Shown here in pieces: positions 27,266 to 36,214 of a DNA stretch of 64,000 nt (the first letter of the stretch is position 1; every line of letters begins with the position of its first letter). Under the pieces are notes generated by a model. That model was not told the DNA's origin. It did not search any database and saw nothing but the letters and a program-made list of their open reading frames with translations. Origin of the DNA: CAVVSD01 sp963750895. Its GTDB lineage: Bacteria; Actinomycetota; Thermoleophilia; Solirubrobacterales; Solirubrobacteraceae. The position numbers and the translations under genes were made by a program. The stretch is taken from positions 186,001 through 250,000 of the forward strand of contig CAVVSD010000003.1 of assembly GCA_963750895.1 (NCBI GenBank), written 5' to 3'.

Positions 27266-29223
27266 GCAACGCGCTCCACACCCTGCGGCGCCAGAACGAC
27301 GAGCTGCGCGAGCGGGTCGACAACGCCGAGCGCAACACCGCACGCACGCTGCTGCGCGCGACGCGCCTCGCGCAGGTCATCTCCGCCCTCGGCCAGGACA
27401 TGGAGCTCGACGTCATCGTCGAGCGCGCCGCGGTCGAGCTCGGCGAGCTCTTCGGCGCCGACGTCGCCCTGCTCAGCCTCGGTCCCGACGAGGCGCTGGC
27501 CATCGCCGGCCACTACGGCGTGCGGCCGCGCGACCTCCCGGAGCGCACGTTCGGCCTGCCCGAGCTCTCGACCGGCGCGCACGTCCGCATCGGTCCCGCC
27601 GACGACGTCCCCGTCCCGCTCTTCCTCTCCCGCTACGGCGCCAAGCACGTCGCGTGGGCGCGACTCGTCGTCGGGGAGGAGTCGCTCGGCCACCTGACCC
27701 TCGTGCGCCGCGCGGAGCATCCCTTCGAGCGCACCGACGCCGACGAGCTGCGCGCGATCGCCTACCGGATCGCCCTCGCGATCGAGAACGGCCGCCTGCA
27801 CCGCCGCATGTCCGACCAGCTCGTCCGCCTGCGCCGCCTCCACGACATCACGACGGAGCTCGCGGGCACGATCGAGCTCGACACGATCGGCCGCCGGGTC
27901 GCGGAGGTCCTCGTCAGCGAGGTCCCGGTGCGGGCCTGCTCGCTGGCCATCGAGCGGCTCGGCGCGTTCGACACGCTGAGCTGCGCGGGCGCCGCCGGCC
28001 CCGACGCCGAGTGGCAGGACATCGCCCTGCAGGCCGCGGGCATCTCGGTCGGCCGGGTCGCCGTCGCCGGCGCGCCGGCCGAGGGCACCGAGGCGCGCGA
28101 GACGATGGACCACCTCCTCGGCATCGCCGCGCTCGCGCTGGAGAAGGCGCTGCTCTACGAGCGCAGCCGGGAGCAGGCGCGGCGCGACTCGCTCACCGGG
28201 CTGCTCGCCCACCAGGCGTTCCAGGAGCGCCTCGAGGGCCTCGTCGCCGACGGCGAGCCGTTCTGCCTGGCGCTCATCGACATCGACGACTTCAAGCAGG
28301 TCAACGACCTCCACGGTCACCTCGTCGGCGACGAGACGCTGCGCCGCGTCGCACAGACGATGCGCCTCCACGCGCGCACGTCCGACGACCTCTTCCGGAT
28401 CGGCGGCGAGGAGTTCTGCGCCGTGCTGCACGACGTCGGCGCGGAGGAGGGCTTCGAGATCGCCGAGCGGCTGCGCACCTGCGTCGCCGGGATCACGGAC
28501 GGCCTTCCCGTCACCGTGAGCATCGGCCTCGCCGCGCATCCCGAGCACGGGATCGTGCGCGACGAGCTGCTCGCGACCGCGGACGTCGCGCTCTACGCCT
28601 CCAAGCGCTCGGGCAAGAACCGCACGTCGGTCGCCGGCGCGGACGTCGCCCCCGCGGCCCCGCCGAGCGATCGTGCGGTGCGGCTCACGCTCCTGCACGA
28701 GAAGGACCCGGCGACCGTGGTGCACAGCACCCAGGTCGCGACGCTCGCCGTCGAGGTCGCCCGCCGCCTGGGCGTCGAGGACGAGCGCCTCGCCGACCTG
28801 CGCACCGCCGCGCAGCTGCACGACATCGGCAAGATCGCCGTCGCCGACGAGATCCTCCACAAGCCCGGCCCGCTCGACGACGAGGAGCTGCGCCAGGTGC
28901 GCGTCCACCCGCTGGCGGGCGCGTCGCTGCTGCGGGCATGGGGCCTCGCCGGTCCCGCGCGGTTCGTCGAGGAGCACCACGAGCGCGTGGACGGCACCGG
29001 CTACCCCCACGGGCTGGCGGGCGAGGAGCTCGCCCTGGAGAGCCGCATCCTGCAGGCGGCCGACGCCTTCGCCGCCATGACCGAGGACCGCCCGTACCGC
29101 AGCGCGCTGCCGCGCGCCGAGGCGATCGCAGAGCTCGAGCGCGGCAGCGGCACGCAGTTCGACCCCGCCGTCGTCGACGCACTGCTGGACGTCCTCGCCG
29201 CGCCGGTCGCCCAGCCGGCCTGA
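27262..29223 (+). CDS. GAF-GAF-GGDEF-HD-GYP cyclic-di-GMP enzyme
   Basis: The 653-residue protein starts with a coiled coil (LHTLRRQNDELRERVDNAERN), then two GAF-like domains (about 40-180 and 190-300). A GGDEF domain follows with active-site IGGEEF and an RxxD inhibitory site (RTSD) five residues before it. A C-terminal HD-GYP phosphodiesterase has LHDIGK and HHERVDGTGYPHGL. It could both make and break c-di-GMP. With no membrane helices it is cytoplasmic. Its GTG overlaps the FIST gene stop by 4 nt, a strong sign that the pair works as sensor and effector. Confidence 0.92.
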   Translation: MSNALHTLRRQNDELRERVDNAERNTARTLLRATRLAQVISALGQDMELDVIVERAAVELGELFGADVALLSLGPDEALAIAGHYGVRPRDLPERTFGLPELSTGAHVRIGPADDVPVPLFLSRYGAKHVAWARLVVGEESLGHLTLVRRAEHPFERTDADELRAIAYRIALAIENGRLHRRMSDQLVRLRRLHDITTELAGTIELDTIGRRVAEVLVSEVPVRACSLAIERLGAFDTLSCAGAAGPDAEWQDIALQAAGISVGRVAVAGAPAEGTEARETMDHLLGIAALALEKALLYERSREQARRDSLTGLLAHQAFQERLEGLVADGEPFCLALIDIDDFKQVNDLHGHLVGDETLRRVAQTMRLHARTSDDLFRIGGEEFCAVLHDVGAEEGFEIAERLRTCVAGITDGLPVTVSIGLAAHPEHGIVRDELLATADVALYASKRSGKNRTSVAGADVAPAAPPSDRAVRLTLLHEKDPATVVHSTQVATLAVEVARRLGVEDERLADLRTAAQLHDIGKIAVADEILHKPGPLDDEELRQVRVHPLAGASLLRAWGLAGPARFVEEHHERVDGTGYPHGLAGEELALESRILQAADAFAAMTEDRPYRSALPRAEAIAELERGSGTQFDPAVVDALLDVLAAPVAQPA

Positions 29224-29243
29224 GCCCGACCGCCGGCCGGCGG

Positions 29244-29249
29244 TAGCAT
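29244..29249 (+). promoter_or_regulatory. -10 box (TAGCAT) for the flavin reductase gene
   Basis: TAGCAT ends 6 nt before the ATG at 29256, leaderless-type spacing. Confidence 0.45.
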
Positions 29250-29255
29250 CGCCCG

Positions 29256-30478
29256 ATGCCGTCCGTGGTCATCGTCGGAACCGGCCAGGCCGGCTTCCAG
29301 GCAGCGTCGTCGCTGCGCCAGGCCGGGTTCGAGGGCGAGGTCACGCTCGTCGGCGACGAGCCGCAGCTCCCCTACCAGCGCCCGCCGCTGTCGAAGGCGT
29401 TCCTCAAGGGGGACGGGGACCCGAGCGAGGTGCACCTGCGCCCCGAGACGTTCTTCCTGTCCAAGACGATCGGGCTGGTCTCCGACGACCGCGCCGAGCG
29501 CATCGACCGCGAGAACCGCACGCTGGAGCTCGCGTCGGGGCGCGTCCTGGAGTACGACCACCTCGTGCTGGCGACCGGGTCGCGGCCGCGGGCGCTGCCC
29601 GGTGCCCGGCTCCGACCTCGACGGGATCCTCGTGCTGCGCACCGTCCGCGACGCGCAGGTGCTGCGCGAGCGGCTGGCCGGATGCCCCCAGGCTCGTCGT
29701 CGTCGGCGGCGGCTTCATCGGCCTCGAGCTCGCGGCGTCCGCGCGCGAGCGCGGCGCGGAGGTCACCGTCGTGGAGGCGCTCGACCGCACGATGGCCCGC
29801 GCCGTCACCCCGGCGATCTCTGCGCACTTCGCCGCGCTGCACGCGGAGCACGGCGCGACGATCCTGCACGAGTCGACGGTCGCGAAGTTCGTCGGCGACG
29901 GGGCCGTGTCCGGCGTCGAGCTCGGGGACCGCACGCTGCTCGAGGCCGACGTCGTGGTCATCGCCGTCGGGATCACGCCGAACGTCGAGCTGGCCGAGGG
30001 GTCCGGCCTGCCGGTCCGCGACGGGATCGTCGTCGACGAGACCCTGCGGACGTCCGATCACGCCGTCTGGGCGATCGGCGACTGCGCGAACTACCCCAAC
30101 GCGCAGGTGGGCCGGCCGGTCCGCCTGGAGTCGGTGCAGAACGCCACCGACCACGGGCGTGCCGTCGCCGCCGGGATCATGGGCGAGCCCGCGCCCTACG
30201 ACGCGCTGCCCTGGTTCTGGAGCGACCAGCACTCGCGCAAGCTGCAGATCGCCGGGCTCCTGCACGGCCACGACACGACCGTGCTGCGCGGCGACCCGGA
30301 GGGGGAGGCGTTCTCCGTCTTCTGCTTCGACGGCGATCGCCTCGTGTGCGTCGAGTCCGTCAACCGGATGCCGGACCACATGGCGGCGCGCAAGCTGCTC
30401 ACCGCCGGGCGCACGATCGACCCGGCCGCCGCGGCGGACGAGGCCTTCGACCTGAAGGCCTACGCCGCCGCGGGGTAG
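29256..30478 (+). CDS. FAD/NAD(P)H ferredoxin reductase-type oxidoreductase, two frameshifts
   Basis: Read across two +1 shifts, the product is about 406 residues, the normal size of ferredoxin reductases of Rieske oxygenase and P450 systems. It has the FAD loop VGTGQAGFQAASSL, the NAD loop VVVGGGFIGLELAAS and the C-terminal VWAIGDCANY. The frame changes at 29600-29602 (extra G restores LPVPGSDLDG) and at 29680-29681 (extra G restores LADAPRLVVVGGG). Both are one added G in a GG pair. No ferredoxin or P450 is adjacent, so the redox partner is unknown. Confidence 0.88.
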
Positions 30479-30491
30479 CCGGGGGGATCCG

Positions 30492-31946
30492 TCAGGCGGT
30501 GACCGCCGCGCCTGCGGGCTCGCGCTCGGGGCGCGGCGAGCGCAGGAGGGTCACTGCCAGCAGCAGCGCGGCGACCACGAGCAGCGCCGCGACGCTGAAG
30601 ACGAGGTGGTAGCCGCCGAGCAGCGCCTGCCCCGACGGGTCGCCCTGCGCCACGAGGTCGCGCGTGCGCGACGTCGCGATGCTGCCGAACGCCGCCAGGC
30701 CGATCGCGGCCGACACCTGCATGGAGACGTTGACGATGCCGGATGCGATGCCCGCATCCGCGGGCGGGACCTCGGACATCGCGATCGTCAGGAGCGGGAC
30801 GAACGTGAGTCCCCCGCCGATCCCGACGAGGACGAAGGCCAGCAGCGGGCCGGGCGCGTAGCCGGCGTCCTGACCCGCACGGGTCAGCACGAGCAGTGCG
30901 ACCGCCATGAACCCGAGACCCGCGATGAGCGAGTTCTTGGGGCCGATGCGCGCCACGACCCTGGGGGTGACCAGGAGGCTCGTCGCCGCGACGGTGAGGG
31001 TCATGGGCAGGAACGCGAGGCCGGTCTCGAGCGCGTCGAGCCCCAGGATGTGCTGGAGGTTCAGCGCCCCGAAGAAGAACATCGAGTAGATCGCCGCGTA
31101 CACGGCGCCGCGCACGATGCTCGAGTCGATGAGGCTGCGCAGCCGCAGGATGCGCAGCGGCATGATCGGGTTCTCCAGGCGCGACTCGAGCGCGAGGAAC
31201 GCGCCGAGCATCGCGACGAAGATCCCGAAGAGGCCGAGCGTGTGCAGCGAGGTCCAGCCGTGGTCGGCCGCCGTGACGATGGTGTACGCGAGGAGCATCA
31301 CCGAGCCGGTCACGAGCAGCGACCCGCCGACGTCGACGCCGCCGCGCAGCCCGATCCCCCGGTCGCGGGAGACGAGCACCCAGGCGGCGAGGAACGCGAA
31401 CAGGCCGATCGGCAGGTTGACGGCGAAGATCCAGTGCCAGTCGAGCACCTGCGTGAGCGCGCCGCCGAGCAGGAGGCCGACGGACCCGCCGCTGAGCGAC
31501 ACGATCATGTAGAGGCTCATCGCCTTGGCCCGCTCGACGGGCTCGCGGAACTCGCTGGCGACGATCGCGAGGACGACGGCCGAGCAGATCGCCGCGCCGA
31601 CGCCCTGCAGGAGCCGTGCACCGATGAGCATCGCGCTCGAGTCGGCGACGGCACACAGCGCCGACGCCGCGGTGAACGCGGCAACACCGGCGAGGAAGAC
31701 GGATCGACGACCGAGCAGGTCGCCGAGGCGGCCGCCGAGGAGGAGGAAGCCGCCGAAGGTGATCAGGTAGGCGTTGACGATCCAGGTGAGGTCGGCCTGG
31801 CTCATGTGCAGGTCGGCCTGGATGGCCGGGAGGGCCACGGTGACGATGGTCGCGTCGAGGACGACCATCAGCTGCGCGAGGCAGACGACGGCGAGCGCCA
31901 GCCAGCGGCGGCGATCGTCTTGAAGGTTGGTGATGATGGAGGGCAT
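30492..31946 (-). CDS. MFS drug efflux transporter, DHA2 (EmrB/QacA) family
   Basis: The 484-residue protein has 14 predicted membrane helices, motif A between helices 2 and 3 (GGRLGDLLGRRSVF), and the DHA2 signature near the first helix (LAQLMVVLDATIVTVALPAI). It should export a toxic compound using the proton gradient. It is divergent from a MarR-family gene with 74 bp between starts containing inverted repeats, the usual layout of a repressed efflux pump. Its end faces the reductase gene with 13 nt between stops. Confidence 0.93.
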   Translation of the reverse strand: MPSIITNLQDDRRRWLALAVVCLAQLMVVLDATIVTVALPAIQADLHMSQADLTWIVNAYLITFGGFLLLGGRLGDLLGRRSVFLAGVAAFTAASALCAVADSSAMLIGARLLQGVGAAICSAVVLAIVASEFREPVERAKAMSLYMIVSLSGGSVGLLLGGALTQVLDWHWIFAVNLPIGLFAFLAAWVLVSRDRGIGLRGGVDVGGSLLVTGSVMLLAYTIVTAADHGWTSLHTLGLFGIFVAMLGAFLALESRLENPIMPLRILRLRSLIDSSIVRGAVYAAIYSMFFFGALNLQHILGLDALETGLAFLPMTLTVAATSLLVTPRVVARIGPKNSLIAGLGFMAVALLVLTRAGQDAGYAPGPLLAFVLVGIGGGLTFVPLLTIAMSEVPPADAGIASGIVNVSMQVSAAIGLAAFGSIATSRTRDLVAQGDPSGQALLGGYHLVFSVAALLVVAALLLAVTLLRSPRPEREPAGAAVTA

Positions 31947-31949
31947 CTA

Positions 31950-31974
31950 GATAGTCACGGTAGCAGTGATTATC
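31950..31974. promoter_or_regulatory. Operator candidate between MFS and MarR genes
   Basis: GATAGTCAC (31950-31958) and GTGATTATC (31966-31974) form 9-bp arms with one mismatch and a 7-nt spacer, starting 4 bp upstream of the MFS ATG. The size and AT content fit a MarR dimer site that would block the pump's promoter. Confidence 0.6.
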
Positions 31975-32001
31975 TTGAGCGCAAGGAAGATCCTGATCGT
32001 G

Positions 32002-32017
32002 GTAACGTCTTGGTTAC
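32002..32017. promoter_or_regulatory. Second inverted repeat, upstream of the MarR gene
   Basis: GTAAC (32002-32006) and GTTAC (32013-32017) are perfect 5-bp arms with a 6-nt spacer, ending 3 nt before the MarR ATG. It could mediate autoregulation. The sequence differs from the repeat at 31950. Confidence 0.4.
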
Positions 32018-32020
32018 GCA

Positions 32021-32428
32021 ATGACCACACTCCAGACCTCGAGCCCCACGGTCCTCTTGACCCGCCTTGCGTGGTCGACGTTCCGGCGCCTCAAGCCGGA
32101 GCTGCTCGGCATGAAGCTCAAGGAGTACTTCGCGTTGCGTCAGCTCTCCGAGGAGGGCCACATGTCGCAGGCGTCGCTGTGCAGCGGGATGAACGTCGAC
32201 GCGAACTACATGACGCTGATGCTCAACGACCTCGAGGCCGCCGGCTGGGTCGAGCGCCGCCGCGATCCTGCCGACCGTCGCCGCCACATCGTGGAGCTCA
32301 CGGCCGAGGGCGGGGAGGCGATCGAGCGCGCCGAGCGCGCGATCGATCAGATGGAGGACGAGGTCCTCGGGCCGCTCAGCGCCGAGGAGCGCGAGACGCT
32401 CCGCGAGCTGATGGCCCGCACGATCTAG
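32021..32428 (+). CDS. MarR-family transcriptional regulator
   Basis: The 135-residue protein has the winged helix-turn-helix of MarR proteins: MKLKEYFALRQLSEEGHMSQASLCSGMNVDANYMTLMLNDLEAAGWVERRRDPADRRRH contains the recognition helix and the DxRxR wing. It most likely represses the divergent MFS pump until a ligand binds. There is no clear ribosome binding site before the ATG. Its TAG overlaps the stop of the convergent peptidase gene within CTAG. Confidence 0.93.
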   Translation: MTTLQTSSPTVLLTRLAWSTFRRLKPELLGMKLKEYFALRQLSEEGHMSQASLCSGMNVDANYMTLMLNDLEAAGWVERRRDPADRRRHIVELTAEGGEAIERAERAIDQMEDEVLGPLSAEERETLRELMARTI

Positions 32429-33474
32429 GGCAGCGGGCGCGTCACGAGCGCGCGGAGCAGGTCGACCGTCGTCTGCAGGTCCGCGGGGTCGATCGCCTCG
32501 AACGCCGTGTGCGTGTAGCGCGTCGGGACCGTGAGCAGCGCCGTCGGCGTGCCCGACTCCCACAGCGCCAGGCCGTCGGAGCCGTAGCCGGCGAACAGCC
32601 CGTCCTGCGCGGGCAGGTCGTCGCGGCGCGCGAGGTCGAGCAGGTGCATCGTCAGCCGGCGGTCGTAGATGATCCCGGTGTCGCGGTGGACGGCGATCGG
32701 GCCGTCGCCCAGGCGGGTCGCGTGCTGGCGCTCGGAGACCCCGGGGACGTCGCCGACCAGTCCGACGTCGAGCGCGACCGCCGCGTCCCAGTGGTGGTGG
32801 CGGGCGAGCGCCTTGGCGCCGTGCAGGCCGTTCTCCTCCTGGACCGTCGCCGCGAGCCAGAGCTCGCAGTGCAGCTCCTCCTCGGTGACGGTGTGCAGCA
32901 GCGCGTCCATCGCCGCGAGGCCGACGCGGTTGTCCATGCTCGGCCCGACGAGCAGCCGCCCGATCTCGCGCATCCCGCCGGAGAAGATCACCGGCGCGCC
33001 GGGGTGCAGGCCCAGCGCGACGACCGACGCGCGGTCGCGCAGGCCGAGCTCGACCCAGAAGTCGTCGTAGCCGATGCGGTGCTCCTCGCGCTGCTCGGCG
33101 GTGAGGACGTGCCCGCTGGCCGCCGCGAGCAGCCCCTCGACCCAGCCGCCGTCGCGGGCCAGCGCCCTGACCGGCTGGCCGACGTGGTGACGGCGCTCCG
33201 GGCCGTTGCGGCGGTCGCCCTGGGCGCCGTCGAGCAGGAGGAAGCCCTCGTCGGTGATGTGCCGGACGACGTAGCCGATCTGGTCCATGTGCGCCTGGAC
33301 CAGGACCCGCGGACCGCTGCCGGCGACACGTGCGACGACGTTGCCGACCCCGTCGCGGCGGACCTCCGCGCAGCGCGGGGTCCAGCGGTCCTGCAGGAGG
33401 TCGGCGAGCTCGGTCTCGGCGCCGGTCGGCGCGGGCACCGCGCACAGCTCGGCCAGGAGGGCGGTCAGGTCCAT
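32425..33474 (-). CDS. M42-family metallo-aminopeptidase
   Basis: The 349-residue protein has the M42/M18 di-metal residues in order: His in VLVQAHMDQIGYVV, Asp in GPSMDNRVGLAA, Glu-Glu in TVQEENGLHGA, Asp in VALDVGLVGD and His in RYTHTAFEAID. These enzymes form large tetrahedral particles that trim peptides in the cytoplasm; some are annotated as endoglucanases by old homology. Length is normal. A -10 box lies 7 nt before its ATG. Confidence 0.9.
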   Translation of the reverse strand: MDLTALLAELCAVPAPTGAETELADLLQDRWTPRCAEVRRDGVGNVVARVAGSGPRVLVQAHMDQIGYVVRHITDEGFLLLDGAQGDRRNGPERRHHVGQPVRALARDGGWVEGLLAAASGHVLTAEQREEHRIGYDDFWVELGLRDRASVVALGLHPGAPVIFSGGMREIGRLLVGPSMDNRVGLAAMDALLHTVTEEELHCELWLAATVQEENGLHGAKALARHHHWDAAVALDVGLVGDVPGVSERQHATRLGDGPIAVHRDTGIIYDRRLTMHLLDLARRDDLPAQDGLFAGYGSDGLALWESGTPTALLTVPTRYTHTAFEAIDPADLQTTVDLLRALVTRPLP

Positions 33475-33481
33475 GCCGCGG

Positions 33482-33487
33482 ACCCTA
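33482..33487 (-). promoter_or_regulatory. -10 box (TAGGGT) for the M42 peptidase gene
   Basis: On the minus strand TAGGGT lies 7 nt before the ATG at 33474, leaderless-type spacing. Confidence 0.45.
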
Positions 33488-33493
33488 CGCGGG

Positions 33494-35274
33494 TCAGCGC
33501 CGGGTGAAGGCGACCGTCGCGGTCGGGCTCGAGCCGCTGCTGAGCGTCACGCGCCACGCGCCCCTGGGGACGCGCATGCCGAGCAGCCGCGAGGTGATCG
33601 GCAGCGACTGCAGGCCGGGCACGAGCCGGACGGTCTTCGTCGCCGTGGTGCGGTAGCGGGTGCCGCCGCTGCGCTTGGCGAGCGTGAGCGTGACGCGTGC
33701 CGTGCGGGTGACGCGGAACGTCAGCGTCCGCCGGCCGTTGCGGCTGAGGATCCTGACGTCGGCGAGCGGGGACTCGGAGACCTGCGTCGCCGGGAGCGTC
33801 GCGGTGCCGGCGCGCTTCTGCGTGGTCGTGGTGGCCGTCGGCTGGACCGACGACGACGCTCGCGACGGCCGACGTCGGCGAGCTCTGATCGGAGGTGTTG
33901 CGGGCCACGACGACGAAGTGGTGCGTGCCGGCCGCGAGGCCGCCGATCGTGATCGTGGGCGAGGTCGCGCCCGTGATGTAGGCGCCGGTCGACGCGTCGT
34001 AGACGTGGTAGCTCGCGATGTCGGCCTCGCGGGTCGACATCGTGAGCGTGGCGCTGTCGCGCCTGCCTGGGCTGAGCGCGGATGACCGGCTGCGTCGGCG
34101 CGTCGGTCGCGGCGCCGACGGCGCGGGCGGCGTTCAGGCGCCCGCCGGTCACGCCGAGGCCGATCAGGGCCGCGGGGTGGTCGACCGTCGCCTTGATCTG
34201 GTTGGCGAGCGCGGCGCCGCGCAGCGGCGTGATCGACGCCACGAGCGCGGCCGTGCCGGCGACGTACGGCGACGCCATCGAGGTGCCGTCGAGGTACTTG
34301 TAGGCGGGTGACGGGTACGTCGAGGCGATCGACTCGCCGGGCGCGAAGAGGTCGACCGTGCTCGCGCCGTAGTTCGAGAACGACGCCTTCGTGTCGTCCA
34401 TCGTCGACGCGCCGACGCAGAGGACGTTCGCGAGGCTCGTGACGCACGGGGTGACCGGCTGGACGTCGTTGTTCGTGCCGTTGTTGCCGGCCGCGACGAC
34501 GAAGAGCGTGGTGGGGTACGTGGCCATCGCGCTCTCGATCGTGGCCGAGGTGCCGTTGCCGCCGAGGGAGGCGTTGACGATCGGGATGCCCTGCTGGCCG
34601 GCGTACGTGAAGCCCTCGGCGATGTCCGACTCGTAGGCGGTGGCGCCCGTGAAGACCTTGATCGGCCGGATCGTCGCGTCGGGCGCGATGCCCGCGACGC
34701 CCGCGCCGTTGTTCGCGGAGGCGGCGATGATCCCGGCGACGTGGGTGCCGTGCCCGGCGGTGTCGCTCGTGTCGGTCGTGTTCGTGACGGTGTTGAAGCC
34801 GGTCGCGACGCGCCCGCCCAGGTCCGCGTGCGCCGACTGCACGCCGGTGTCGACGACGCCGACCGTGATGCCCGCCGCCCGTGGACCTCGTCCACGCCTG
34901 CTCGGCGTCGATGTCGGCGTCCACGCGCCCGCTCGTGCCCGGGTTGAACATCCCCCACAGCAGCGACCAGAGGCTGTCGTTCGTGAACGTCCTGACCGGG
35001 TCGTCCGTCTCCGCCCACTCCACGTCGGGGTCGCGGTCGAGCTCGGCGAGCGCCTCCGCGCGTGTCCCCTCGGTCACCGAGACGACCTCGGTGTCGGGCA
35101 GGCGCAGCCGGCGCTCGAGCTCGACGTCGGCGTCCGCGCGGACGTCCGCGCGCTCCGCGGCGTCCAGGCCGGGGACGTGGTGGACGATGATCCGCGCGTC
35201 GTCGGCACGGGCGGCCGCGGGCGCGAGGCGCGAGCGCGAGGACGGCGAGGGCGCAGGGAGCGGGACAGGCGCAT
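33494..35274 (-). CDS. Secreted subtilisin-like (S8) protease with fibronectin III-like domain, multiply frameshifted
   Basis: Pieced together across five +1 shifts, this is a secreted serine protease. It has a signal peptide (about MRLSRSLRLAVLALALAPAAA), an I9-type prodomain region, then the S8 triad: Asp in VGVVDTGVQSAH, His in GHGTHVAGI, the oxyanion Asn in VVAAGNNGTNN, and Ser in DGTSMASPYVAGTAA. A fibronectin III-like domain (IASYHVYDASTGAYITG) and a C-terminal beta domain follow. Shifts fall near 35249-35251, 35227-35228, 34876-34880, 34057-34063 and 33847-33848; each is mended by removing one base. The start is uncertain (an alternative GTG lies at 35300). Confidence 0.85.
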
Positions 35275-35391
35275 CCCGATCGTGTTCGGCAGCCGGACAC
35301 GCGGTCGCCCAGCCGGCCCTCCGGATCCTGGCCGCGGGTATTACCTCAGAGGTCGTAGCCCTCGGCGGCTCGGCGCGGCAGATTGGCGCCC

Positions 35392-35757
35392 ATGAGCGAT
35401 CTCACAGACACCATCGACACCTACCTGGCCGCGTGGAGCGAGCAGGACGACGCCGCGCGCGCGGAGCTCGTCGGCCGCGTCTGGGCCGACGACGGGCGCC
35501 TCGTCGACCCGCCCATGGCCGCGAGCGGGCACGCCGAGATCAGCGGCATGCACGCGGCGCTCCAGGGGCAGTTCGCGGGGCACACGTTCCGCCGCGCGAG
35601 CGCGGTCGACGCCCACCACGACGCCGTGCGCTTCGCGTGGGAGCTCGTCGGGCCGGACGGCACCGTCGCCATCAAGGGCCTGGACGTGGGCGAGGTCGGC
35701 GAGGACGGCCGGCTGCGGCGGATCACCGGCTTCTTCGGGGAGCTGGAGGCGGCCTGA
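35392..35757 (+). CDS. SnoaL/NTF2-like protein
   Basis: The 121-residue protein has the cone-shaped NTF2 fold of SnoaL-type small proteins: helix DLTDTIDTYLAAWSEQDDAAR, then VWADDGRLVDPPMAASGHAEISGMHAAL, VRFAWELVGPDGT and a closing RITGFFGELEAA. Members act as polyketide cyclases, isomerases or ligand carriers; no catalytic residue can be assigned here. I chose the ATG at 35392 over a TTG at 35383 because the longer form adds only MAP with no better binding site. Confidence 0.82.
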   Translation: MSDLTDTIDTYLAAWSEQDDAARAELVGRVWADDGRLVDPPMAASGHAEISGMHAALQGQFAGHTFRRASAVDAHHDAVRFAWELVGPDGTVAIKGLDVGEVGEDGRLRRITGFFGELEAA

Positions 35758-35774
35758 GCGGCTTGCGCCCGTCG

Positions 35775-35780
35775 TAGGTT
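35775..35780 (+). promoter_or_regulatory. -10 box (TAGGTT) for the MmcQ/YjbR gene
   Basis: TAGGTT ends 6 nt before the ATG at 35787, leaderless-type spacing. Confidence 0.45.
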
Positions 35781-35786
35781 CCGGGC

Positions 35787-36104
35787 ATGGACGCGGAAGG
35801 GGTGCGCCGGGTGATCCTCGCCCTCCCCGAGGTCGAGGAGTACGAGCACGGTGGCCTGCCCGCGTTCCGCGTGCGCGGGAAGCGCTTCGCGACGATGCTC
35901 GACGACGAGGGCGTGAACCTCATGCCCGGCGAGGCGGCGATCCGCATGGCCGTCGCGACGTGGCCGGAGACGTGCACCGAGCGCTGGTTCGCGAAGCGGC
36001 TGGCGGCGGTGCGCGTCGCGCTCCCGGGGATCGATCCCGCGGTGCTCGACGAGCTCGTCGCGGAGGCGTGGGCGTCGAAGGCGCCCAAGCGGCTGCTGCC
36101 GTAG
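35787..36104 (+). CDS. MmcQ/YjbR-family protein
   Basis: The 105-residue protein matches the MmcQ/YjbR family (CyaY-like fold, often annotated as DNA-binding): VRRVILALPEVEEYEHGGLPAFRVRGKRFATML, then WPETCTERWFAKRLAAVRVALPG and ELVAEAWASKAPKRLL. The physiological role is not established. Length is normal. Confidence 0.85.
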   Translation: MDAEGVRRVILALPEVEEYEHGGLPAFRVRGKRFATMLDDEGVNLMPGEAAIRMAVATWPETCTERWFAKRLAAVRVALPGIDPAVLDELVAEAWASKAPKRLLP

Positions 36105-36214
36105 GAGGGCCCGAACGCGCAAAGGCCGTGCGCGGACGGACAAGACGCGGCGCCGCGGCAGGCGTAGCGTCGCGGGCGGATCTGTCCGTCCGCCTGCCGC
36201 GAGGAGCGAGCCGC

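Noticed and set aside
29256..30478. Programmed ribosomal frameshifting in the flavin reductase
   Set aside because: There are two +1 changes at ordinary GG pairs, with no slippery site or stimulator seen, and similar changes occur in unrelated genes.
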